NCBI GenBank assembly: GCA_937995745.1
Contig: CALKIU010000002.1
Location: forward strand, 1 to 5,877
Length of the DNA stretch: 5,877 nucleotides
Reading direction: 5' to 3'
Source: an uncultured Bacillaceae bacterium
GTDB taxonomy: Bacteria > Bacillota > Bacilli > Bacillales > Cytobacillaceae
Position 1 is the stretch's first letter; each line of letters starts with the position of its first letter. The notes beneath the pieces are model-generated. The model was not told the DNA's origin, did no database searches, and saw only the letters and a list, made by a program, of their open reading frames with translations. The position numbers and the translations under genes are program-made. Positions 1-5,829 of this stretch are shown piece by piece.

Positions 1-1968
1 ATCAACACCCTCCTCCTCGATTTCCGCAGCCTGTTGACCCAGATGAAGCTGACGACCCAGTACCGCGTCCGGACAGCCTCATCGACGAACGAAGCGTTCA
101 TCTCGGCAACCGCGACGAGCGCCGCCGCCCAAGCCTCTTATACGATTTCAAAAGTGAGCCAGTTGGCCGCAGCGGAGACGCAAGTAAACGGCGGGAGCAT
201 TGCCGGAGTGTCCTTCTCCGCCGCCCGCAGCCTGTATGAGCAGCGGGAACTGATGCACGCCCGCGACGCCGATGTTTGGAAAAACGGCTTCGTCCAAAGC
301 AGGCAGACGGTCGTCAAGGAAAAAACGAATGTCATCGACCTGGAACTGGCGGATATCAAAGAAGAGGCCCTTCAGGACTGGACGGTCACCGTCAACGGCA
401 TCGGCTACAAAATTGTCACGGGGGAAATCTCCCCGGACCAGCTTGAAGAGGGCCAGGCCTGGTACAACGACGGAAAACTTTATTTCGGCAACGAAATTGA
501 TGAAAACAGTATTGTCCGCGTCAGCTATGTAACGAATACGAAAACCGAACGCCTGACGATTGGAAAAGAGTCACAAGAATGGAATTTATCCTATAAAAAC
601 TTGTCCGCGTTGACGTTGAACTTGATTATAGACGGCGAGTCCGAATCATTGGAGATTGTTCCTGATCTGGAAAAGGAAGGAACAGGACTCATCCGCCGCC
701 AAGACGACGGCACGGTCATCGGCACGGTGGACTACGCGTCCGGAAAAATCGAATTTAACGACAACATGCCGCGGCCGGATGAAGATTCCGACAAAAAAAT
801 CGTTCTCGAAGCGACTTTCAACTCCGATGATGCCGTCTACACGACGATGTCGATGAAGACCCACACGTCCAACGGCGAAATGTACAACGCGTTCCTCATT
901 GACGGCAGGGAATCGTTGAACTCGGTCATCAACCGGGTGAACAATTCGAAGCTTGGCGTGATGATGTTTTATGACGACGTCACGAGACAAATCACGCTCA
1001 CCAGAACGGAAACGGGCCAATTCAACGCCGGCGGCACGGAAATCGAATTTCCCGAGGAGGACAATGATTTTCTCCTCCGCATCCTGCGCTTCGGCGATGA
1101 CACGGCCCGGGTGACGGAACACGCCAAGGACGCCGTCTTTACGATGAACGGCCTGGAAACGAGCCGGAAATCCAACTCGTTCCAAATCAACGGGGTCACA
1201 TTTACGTTAAAGCAAATTTTCGATGCGGAAACGGACGCCTCGGTGGCGCCGGTCACCGTCCACATCACCAACAACAGTGAACAAGTCTATGAAAATATCA
1301 AAAACTTTGTCGACAAATACAATGAGCTGATCGATAAAATCCGCGAAAAAACGGAAGAAGAACGGTACCGTAACTATTTGCCGCTCACCGACGAAGAACG
1401 GGAGCAGCTGACCGAGAAACAGCAGGAACAATGGGAAGAAAAAGCGCGCAGCGGCCTTCTCCGCCGCGATCCCCTGCTTCTGTCCCTGTTGACGGAAATG
1501 CGGATGGATTTTTCCCGGCCCGTCAACCATGATGATGTGTCGCCGCTCTTCAATCAAATGGCCCAGATTGGGATCGAAACGACCCCGAACTATCTCGAAG
1601 GCGGAAAGCTCGTCATCAACGAAGCGAAACTGAAACAGGCGATCGAAGAAGATCCGGTGTCGGTGGAAAACTTTTTCCGCGGCGACGGGATCGACGATTC
1701 GGGGCGGGGTGTCATTCACCGCCTTTACGACACGGTCAACAAGGCGATGGACTTGATCAAAGAACGGGCGGGCAGCGCTTTTTCCGTCAACCATCAATTT
1801 ACAATCGGCCGGGAGATTATGGACATCGAGGACCGCATCGACCGGTTCGAGGAACGGCTCATCAAAATCGAGGACCGCTACTGGCGGCAGTTTACGGCCA
1901 TGGAAAAAGCAATCCAGCGGGCCAACACGCAAATGGGCTATTTATGGCAGCAATTCGGCGGCTATTAA
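1..1968 (+). CDS. fliD: Flagellar hook-associated protein 2 (filament cap FliD), 5' end cut by window edge
   Basis: FliD forms the cap at the tip of the growing flagellum and promotes folding of exported flagellin into the filament. The reading frame is open from base 1 and gives 655 residues before TAA. The first visible residues (INTLLLDFRSLLTQMKL) already belong to the conserved FliD N-terminal domain, so roughly 40-50 residues including the real start lie to the left; the TTG at 34 is not a start. The order is: conserved N-terminal segment (about 1-65), a long variable beta-rich middle (about 110-400), then the conserved C-terminal domain with NFVDKYNELIDKI (about 435), the LTDEEREQLTEKQQEQWEEK stretch (about 462-481), and a helical tail with RYWRQFTAMEKAI ending in QQFGGY. 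The full protein should be near 700 residues, against about 500 in Bacillus subtilis; the excess is in the middle, surface-exposed region. It lies upstream of its chaperone genes fliS and fliT. The identification is secure. Confidence 0.96.
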   Translation: MNTLLLDFRSLLTQMKLTTQYRVRTASSTNEAFISATATSAAAQASYTISKVSQLAAAETQVNGGSIAGVSFSAARSLYEQRELMHARDADVWKNGFVQSRQTVVKEKTNVIDLELADIKEEALQDWTVTVNGIGYKIVTGEISPDQLEEGQAWYNDGKLYFGNEIDENSIVRVSYVTNTKTERLTIGKESQEWNLSYKNLSALTLNLIIDGESESLEIVPDLEKEGTGLIRRQDDGTVIGTVDYASGKIEFNDNMPRPDEDSDKKIVLEATFNSDDAVYTTMSMKTHTSNGEMYNAFLIDGRESLNSVINRVNNSKLGVMMFYDDVTRQITLTRTETGQFNAGGTEIEFPEEDNDFLLRILRFGDDTARVTEHAKDAVFTMNGLETSRKSNSFQINGVTFTLKQIFDAETDASVAPVTVHITNNSEQVYENIKNFVDKYNELIDKIREKTEEERYRNYLPLTDEEREQLTEKQQEQWEEKARSGLLRRDPLLLSLLTEMRMDFSRPVNHDDVSPLFNQMAQIGIETTPNYLEGGKLVINEAKLKQAIEEDPVSVENFFRGDGIDDSGRGVIHRLYDTVNKAMDLIKERAGSAFSVNHQFTIGREIMDIEDRIDRFEERLIKIEDRYWRQFTAMEKAIQRANTQMGYLWQQFGGY

Positions 1969-1974
1969 TAAAAC

Positions 1975-1995
1975 GTTGGATTAACTTGTTCCAAC
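1975..1995 (+). other. Small hairpin in the fliD-fliS spacer
   Basis: GTTGGA (1975-1980) and TCCAAC (1990-1995) form a perfect 6-bp stem with a 9-nt loop, starting 6 nt after the fliD stop. No T-tract follows, so it is not a usual terminator. It could protect the 3' end of the fliD message or mildly attenuate transcription. The rest of the 98-nt spacer is CCG-rich and shows nothing else convincing. A stem this short could be chance. Confidence 0.3.
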
Positions 1996-2052
1996 CGGCA
2001 TAAAAACTGCGCCGTACCGCCGCCGTTCTGCCGTTTTCGCAATGGAAAATAC

Positions 2053-2058
2053 AAGGAG
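2053..2058 (+). promoter_or_regulatory. Ribosome binding site of fliS
   Basis: AAGGAG lies 8 nt before the ATG at 2067. It decides the start: the in-frame GTG at 2058 overlaps this site and would add MTY in front of the canonical MAINNPYQSY beginning of FliS. Confidence 0.9.
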
Positions 2059-2066
2059 TGACATAC

Positions 2067-2468
2067 ATGGCGATTAACAATCCGTATCAATCATACCGGC
2101 AAAACGCAGTCAACACGGCATCGCCGGGCGAATTGACGTTGATGCTGTACAACGGCTGCCTGAAGTTTATCAACTTGGCGAAAAAAGCCATGGACGAAAA
2201 CAACATCGAAGAACGGAACAGAAACATTCAAAAGGCCCAAAGCATCATCCACGAACTGATGGCCACATTGAATATGGACGTGGAAATCTCGCAAAATTTT
2301 CTCGCCCTTTACGACTATATTTACCGGCGTTTGCTGGAAGCGAATATTAAAAACGATCCCGCCATTTTAAAAGAAGCGGAAGATTTGGTGACCGAATTCC
2401 GCGATACATGGAAGCAGGCCATTCAAATCAACCGCCGCGACCGGTACGGGGAAGGCGGCCGGGCATGA
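2067..2468 (+). CDS. fliS: Flagellin export chaperone FliS
   Basis: FliS binds the disordered C-terminus of newly made flagellin in the cytoplasm. This prevents early polymerisation and delivers flagellin to the flagellar type III export gate. The 133-residue product has the family's usual length and its hallmarks: an N-terminal NPYQSYRQNAV segment, then TASPGELTLMLYNGCLKFI (about residues 17-35), then an all-helical body ending in a Trp-containing helix (FRDTWKQAI). The start is the ATG 8 nt after AAGGAG. It lies 98 nt after fliD, a wider gap than is typical for this operon, and its stop overlaps the fliT start. No truncation or missing segment is visible. The identification is secure. Confidence 0.97.
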   Translation: MAINNPYQSYRQNAVNTASPGELTLMLYNGCLKFINLAKKAMDENNIEERNRNIQKAQSIIHELMATLNMDVEISQNFLALYDYIYRRLLEANIKNDPAILKEAEDLVTEFRDTWKQAIQINRRDRYGEGGRA

Positions 2469-2818
2469 GGGAAGCCGTCCGGGAATGCGCCCGCCTGACG
2501 AAAGAATTGTACGAGCTCGTATCCGGCCCGGTGAAACAAGACGACAGGGACCAAGTGATTGCGGAAATCGGCCGTCTTCTCGACGCCCGGGGCCGGCTCC
2601 TGCCGGAAATCACTCCCCCGTTCAGTGAGGAAGAATGCAAACTCGGCAAGGAAATGAACCGGCTGAACGAAAAGATCAACGCCGGCCTGGAAAAAATCAA
2701 AGCCGGGGTTGCAGAGGACATCCGGCGGGTAAAAAAGACAAAAATTCACGCCGCCAAATACACAAATCCATATGAATCATTGCAGACAGACGGAATCTTC
2801 TATGACAAAAGAAACTGA
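2465..2818 (+). CDS. fliT: Flagellar export chaperone FliT (FliD chaperone)
   Basis: In Bacillus relatives FliT is a small helical chaperone that escorts the cap protein FliD to the flagellar export apparatus. The product is 117 residues, close to the roughly 110-residue Bacillus form. It is almost entirely predicted helix and rich in Glu, Lys and Arg. It shows ITPPFSEEECKLGKEM (about 51-66) and the C-terminal signature TNPYESLQTDGIFYDKRN typical of Bacillus-type FliT. The ATG at 2465 was chosen because it overlaps the fliS TGA (ATGA) and has a GGGGAAGG stretch 9 nt upstream; the in-frame ATG at 2408 would read deep inside fliS and add an unrelated Arg/Pro-rich leader. The overlap implies translational coupling with fliS. 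FliT diverges quickly, so the call rests on the C-terminal motif plus position. Confidence 0.9.
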   Translation: MREAVRECARLTKELYELVSGPVKQDDRDQVIAEIGRLLDARGRLLPEITPPFSEEECKLGKEMNRLNEKINAGLEKIKAGVAEDIRRVKKTKIHAAKYTNPYESLQTDGIFYDKRN

Positions 2819-2830
2819 TCGTTGTCAAAG

Positions 2831-2872
2831 GCCGTCCGGGAAGCCGGCTTCTCGGTTTTCCGGCGGCTTTTT
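2831..2872 (+). terminator. Rho-independent terminator of the fliD-fliS-fliT operon
   Basis: The arms 2831-2846 and 2853-2867 form a 15-bp stem with two G-T wobbles, one bulged T at 2835 and a 6-nt loop. TTTTT follows at 2868-2872, and AAAG just before the stem (2827-2830) can extend the pairing into the T-tract. It begins 13 nt after the fliT stop and separates the flagellar operon from the protease gene. Confidence 0.93.
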
Positions 2873-2981
2873 GTCTATCAGCGAAACCCTCATCTTTTAA
2901 ACCCACATTCTCAAAGAACCACATTTTTTCCCCAAATCTTTGAAGATATATAGAAAATTTTTTGAACAAATCAGGAAATGG

Positions 2982-3010
2982 ATAGGAAAAAAACGAAAAA
3001 TGTCGAATGA
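2982..3010 (+). promoter_or_regulatory. Sigma-H-type promoter for the Lon-like protease gene
   Basis: ATAGGAAAA at 2982-2990 matches the Bacillus sigma-H -35 consensus RnAGGAwWW in full. After exactly 11 nt, GTCGAATGA at 3002-3010 matches the -10 consensus RnnGAATww at all positions except one of the final two. The consensus spacing is 11-12 nt. Transcription would start near 3016-3019, giving a leader of about 220 nt. Sigma-H serves the transition to stationary phase and early sporulation, so this would place the protease in that programme. The match is seen directly; use by sigma-H is inference. No sigma-A promoter of comparable quality is visible between 2873 and 3237. Confidence 0.6.
3001..3007 (+). 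promoter_or_regulatory. Candidate Spo0A box
   Basis: TGTCGAA is an exact match to the core 0A box bound by the sporulation master regulator Spo0A. It overlaps the -10 element of the sigma-H-type promoter, a position that would favour repression rather than activation. Because the -10 itself contains GTCGAAT, part of this match could be coincidental. A single heptamer is weak evidence on its own. Confidence 0.35.
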
Positions 3011-3025
3011 TTAAATTAACTGGAC

Positions 3026-3054
3026 TTTTATGTTTTTTTTATCATTTCATAAAA
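3026..3054. repeat. AT-only inverted repeat in the early leader
   Basis: TTTTATG (3026-3032) is the exact reverse complement of CATAAAA (3048-3054), with 15 nt between them that include a run of eight T. A second, nested pairing joins TTTTAT (3037-3042) to ATAAAA (3049-3054) with a 6-nt gap. It lies just downstream of the predicted transcription start, where a repressor operator would fit. The region is strongly AT-rich, so such repeats can arise by chance. Confidence 0.25.
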
Positions 3055-3104
3055 TTCACCGAACCGTCCTGTCGGAAAGATTTTTGACCGTATCGCCCGG
3101 ATGC

Positions 3105-3168
3105 CCGGAGTTTGGTCCGGACGTTCATTATTTTGCGAACGGTTGCCGGTTTCTCTCCGGAAAGCCGG
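3105..3168 (+). promoter_or_regulatory. Structured GC-rich 5' leader of the Lon-like protease mRNA
   Basis: Three successive hairpins can form. The first pairs CCGGA 3105-3109 with TCCGG 3116-3120. The second pairs CGTTC 3122-3126 with GAACG 3137-3141. The third pairs CCGGTTTC 3146-3153 with GAAAgCCGG 3160-3168 (8 bp, one bulged G). The loop of the third, TCTCCG (3154-3159), is complementary to the GGGGA core of the downstream Shine-Dalgarno site at 3227-3231, with one G-U pair. This suggests control of translation, but no known riboswitch class is recognised. The GC-rich block stands out against the AT-rich promoter just before it. Confidence 0.35.
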
Positions 3169-3224
3169 GGAAGGTCCTTGATTGTCTTGAAATTTTGATT
3201 TTGGAAAACCTCAACATGGAAAGT

Positions 3225-3232
3225 GGGGGGAG
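3225..3232 (+). promoter_or_regulatory. Shine-Dalgarno site of the Lon-like protease gene
   Basis: GGGGGGAG ends 5 nt before the TTG at 3238. It overlaps the alternative in-frame GTG at 3223, which has only a poorly placed GGAAA before it. The site therefore favours the TTG start, although 5 nt is at the short end of normal spacing. Confidence 0.6.
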
Positions 3233-3237
3233 TCACA

Positions 3238-5751
3238 TTGAAGCAAGCAGACTATGAAAAAATACTTGCCAAACATCGTGTGCCTGTGGAAAATTTGCGC
3301 CCTGAGTTCGATCCGGACCGTTTTTCCTTCGAAACGACCGCCGAAATGGAAAACCTTCCGAACGAAATGATCGGCCAGGAGCGCGCCGTGAAAGCGATGG
3401 AATTCGGACTTGCCGTCGATCAATCCGGTTACAATCTGTTCGTCGTCGGACCGTCCGGAACGGGACGGATGACTTATACACAGGACAGTGTGACCGAGAT
3501 CGCCAAAACGCGTCCGGTCCCCGATGACTGGTGTTACGTGTACAATTTTGAAAATCCGGACCGCCCGATTGTCATCAATTTGCCCGCCGGATGGGGCCAG
3601 CAGTTTCAGCGCAAAATCCAAGATCTCCTCATCGATATCGAACGGGAATTGCGGGCCGCTTTTTCAAGCGAAATGTACGAGAAAAACAAAATGGCCCTCC
3701 TCCAGCAATTCCGCACCCAAGTGGAGGAGTTGTGGAAGCGGACCGACGCCTTTGCGCTGGAAAGAAATTTTAAAATTGAACGGACCACCGCCGGAATCAA
3801 CACCATTCCCCTCCGCTTCGGCCGGCCGATGGAAAGGCAGGAATATGAGAACCTGTCCCAGGGGGAAAAAGACATCATCGCCGAGCGGGAAAAAGAAGTG
3901 GAGCAAAAAATCCGGGAAACGGTCCATCAGATGGGGAAAATCAACGAACAGCTCCGCAAAGCCCTCGATGAGTTTATGGAAAAAACGGCCGCCAACGCCG
4001 TGAAGGGCTTGTTTGAACCGTTAAAAGAGTATTACAAAGATTTTCCCAAAGTGCTCGATTATTTGGATGCCTATTTGAACGACGTCATTGAGCATTTCGG
4101 CGTCTTTCTCAACCAGCATGATGAAGAAAACAAAATCATGTCCGCGTTGATCGGCTCGAAGGAACAGCAGCTCCTCCGCTACACGGTGAATCTGTTCGTC
4201 AACAACAAAGGGCTGGAAGGGGCGCCCGTCATTTATGAAACAAACCCGACGTACCACAATTTGTTCGGCAAAATCGAATACCGCGGGGAATTCGGCAGCT
4301 GGGTGACCGATTTTACCCATATCAAGCCGGGCGCCCTCCAACTGGCCAACGGGGGCTATTTGATTTTGCAAGCGTCGGAACTGTTGACCCAGCCCCACGC
4401 CTGGACGCTGCTCAAACGGGCTTTGCAGACCGGCTGCGTGCAAATTGAAAATCCGTATGAGGAGCGGAGCCTTTTTCCGACGAGCGGCCTGAAGCCGGAG
4501 CCGATTCCGCTCAACATCAAAATCATCATGATCGGTTCCTATTACTTGTACGACTTGTTGACGACGTTTGACGAGGACTTCCACAAGCTGTTCAAAGTGA
4601 AAGTGGAATTCAACACGGTCATGGACAAGAATGACATCAACTGCCAGAAAATGGCCCGGTTCGTGAAAAATTTCGCCGACCAGCAAGGGCTGCTTCCGTT
4701 CCACCGCCGCGCCGTCGCCAAGGTCATCGACTACAGTTCGCGGCTCGTCGAGGAACAAACGAAAATGTCGACCCGCTTCCAGGCGATTACAAAACTCCTT
4801 GTCGAGTCGAGCTACTGGGCGAAAAAAGCGGAAGCCCCGTATGTGGACGCGGAACATATCCATCAAGCCATTTCCGAACAAATCCACCGCTCCAACCATG
4901 TCGCCGAGCGCTACCGGGAAATGATCAAAAACGGCAGAATCATGGTGGATACGGACGGCTACCGGATCGGCCAAATCAACGGGCTTGCCGTCGTGGGCAC
5001 GCGGGATATGGTGTTCGGCATCCCGACGAAAATCACCGCGCAAACTTTTGTCGGCAAAAGCGGCATCATGAACATCGAAAGGGAAACGGCCCTCAGCGGC
5101 CACATCCACAACAAAGGCCTGCTCATTCTCATCGGCTTTTTGTCGGGCGTTTTTGCAAAAAATCACCCAATCCCCCTTTCGGCCAGCATTACATTTGAGC
5201 AGACTTATATGCCCATAGATGGCGACAGCGCATCGAGCACGGAACTTTATGTCCTGCTGTCATCACTGGCCGAAGTGCCCATTTACCAAGGCATTGCCGT
5301 CACCGGCTCCGTCAACCAATGGGGCGAAATCCAGCCGATCGGCGGCGTGAACGAAAAAATCGAAGGCTTTTACTATGTGTGCAAGGAAAAAGGGCTGACC
5401 GGCAAACAGGGCGTCATCATCCCGAAACAAAACATCACCAACTTGATGCTTGACCAGGAAGTGGTCGATGCCGTCCGCGAAGGAAAATTCCACATCTGGC
5501 AAGTGAGCCACATCGCCGAAGGAATCGAAATTCTCACCGGCGTCCCGGCCGGCAATGAGCGCGACGAAAACGGAAACTTCCCGGAAAACACAATCTTTGG
5601 CAAAGTGGAAGCCCGCTTCAAGAAAATGTACGAAGCCGCGAAAAAACAGCAAGTCGGCCAAAAAGAAGGAGCGGAAGCGGAAGCCGCCGCGGCAAAAGAA
5701 AAAGAAGAAGAGCAAACGGAAAAAAAGGATGAACAACCGCCGTCCGAGTGA
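3238..5751 (+). CDS. Lon-like serine protease, LonB/LonC type, with degenerate AAA+ nucleotide site
   Basis: This is a cytoplasmic Lon-family Ser-Lys protease, 837 residues from the TTG chosen by the Shine-Dalgarno site (842 if GTG 3223 is used; numbers below use TTG). The order is: N-terminal segment; AAA+-like part with GPSGTGRM at 71-78; long charged helical insert (about 120-300) typical of this group; second AAA+-like part with LANGGYLILQASELL (about 369-383); helical lid; and C-terminal Lon protease domain. The catalytic Ser lies in DGDSASS (S664) and the Lys in GGVNEKIEG (K707), 43 residues apart as in E. coli Lon (S679/K722). The ATPase site looks impaired: Arg77 replaces the Walker A Lys, and Gln-Ala (378-379) stands where Walker B has Asp-Glu. 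That agrees with the ATP-independent LonC type, but related LonB-like proteins can also carry Arg there, so ATP independence is inference. The last 28 residues are Glu/Lys/Ala-rich and probably disordered. No membrane segment is seen. The gene stands alone between two terminators. Confidence 0.92.
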   Translation: MKQADYEKILAKHRVPVENLRPEFDPDRFSFETTAEMENLPNEMIGQERAVKAMEFGLAVDQSGYNLFVVGPSGTGRMTYTQDSVTEIAKTRPVPDDWCYVYNFENPDRPIVINLPAGWGQQFQRKIQDLLIDIERELRAAFSSEMYEKNKMALLQQFRTQVEELWKRTDAFALERNFKIERTTAGINTIPLRFGRPMERQEYENLSQGEKDIIAEREKEVEQKIRETVHQMGKINEQLRKALDEFMEKTAANAVKGLFEPLKEYYKDFPKVLDYLDAYLNDVIEHFGVFLNQHDEENKIMSALIGSKEQQLLRYTVNLFVNNKGLEGAPVIYETNPTYHNLFGKIEYRGEFGSWVTDFTHIKPGALQLANGGYLILQASELLTQPHAWTLLKRALQTGCVQIENPYEERSLFPTSGLKPEPIPLNIKIIMIGSYYLYDLLTTFDEDFHKLFKVKVEFNTVMDKNDINCQKMARFVKNFADQQGLLPFHRRAVAKVIDYSSRLVEEQTKMSTRFQAITKLLVESSYWAKKAEAPYVDAEHIHQAISEQIHRSNHVAERYREMIKNGRIMVDTDGYRIGQINGLAVVGTRDMVFGIPTKITAQTFVGKSGIMNIERETALSGHIHNKGLLILIGFLSGVFAKNHPIPLSASITFEQTYMPIDGDSASSTELYVLLSSLAEVPIYQGIAVTGSVNQWGEIQPIGGVNEKIEGFYYVCKEKGLTGKQGVIIPKQNITNLMLDQEVVDAVREGKFHIWQVSHIAEGIEILTGVPAGNERDENGNFPENTIFGKVEARFKKMYEAAKKQQVGQKEGAEAEAAAAKEKEEEQTEKKDEQPPSE

Positions 5752-5789
5752 AGACATCTGAAAATGTCCGCCGATGAATGGGGAATAAG

Positions 5790-5827
5790 AAGCAAGTGAA
5801 GAACCCCCGTTTCTTCACTTGCTTTTA
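5790..5827 (+). terminator. Rho-independent terminator of the Lon-like protease gene
   Basis: AAGCAAGTGAAGAA (5790-5803) pairs perfectly with TTCTTCACTTGCTT (5811-5824), a 14-bp stem with the 7-nt loop CCCCCGT. A short T-tract, TTTTATT including the end of the stem, follows and is then interrupted by the intron at 5830. It lies 38 nt after the protease stop codon. The stem also serves as the recognition feature for the adjacent group IIC intron. Confidence 0.9.
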
Positions 5828-5829
5828 TT

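Noticed and set aside
34..36. TTG at 34 as the start of fliD
   Set aside because: The frame is open back to base 1 and the residues before it (INTLLLDFRS) are conserved FliD sequence, so the gene begins to the left of the window.
2001..2029. Sigma-D-like promoter (TAAA ... GCCGTTCT) before fliS
   Set aside because: The spacer is 17 nt instead of about 15 and the -10 matches only five of eight positions. fliS is more simply transcribed with fliD.
2408..2464. In-frame ATG at 2408 as the fliT start
   Set aside because: It would add 19 Arg/Pro-rich residues read from inside fliS. The ATG at 2465 overlapping the fliS stop gives a normal FliT N-terminus and length.
3048..3055. CATAAAAT as a sigma-E or sigma-K -10 element
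   Set aside because: No matching -35 element lies at the required distance upstream, and the sigma-H-type match at 2982-3010 is much better.
3042..3236. Possible 64-residue basic peptide on the - strand
   Set aside because: It starts at GTG, lacks a clear ribosome binding site and promoter, and lies opposite the promoter and leader. Its basic look fits chance reading of GC-rich hairpins.
3030..3257. Possible 75-residue + strand peptide spanning the leader
   Set aside because: It has no ribosome binding site or family resemblance and runs into the protease gene in another frame. The bases are better explained as a structured leader.
4021..5166. Long open frame of 381 codons on the - strand inside the protease gene
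   Set aside because: It is antisense to a well-conserved Lon-family reading frame, its composition (rich in His, Asp, Val, Phe) is typical of shadow frames, and no start signals are present.
5753..5768. 5-bp hairpin GACAT/ATGTC right after the protease stop
   Set aside because: It is too short and lacks a T-tract. The 14-bp hairpin at 5790-5824 is the clear terminator.
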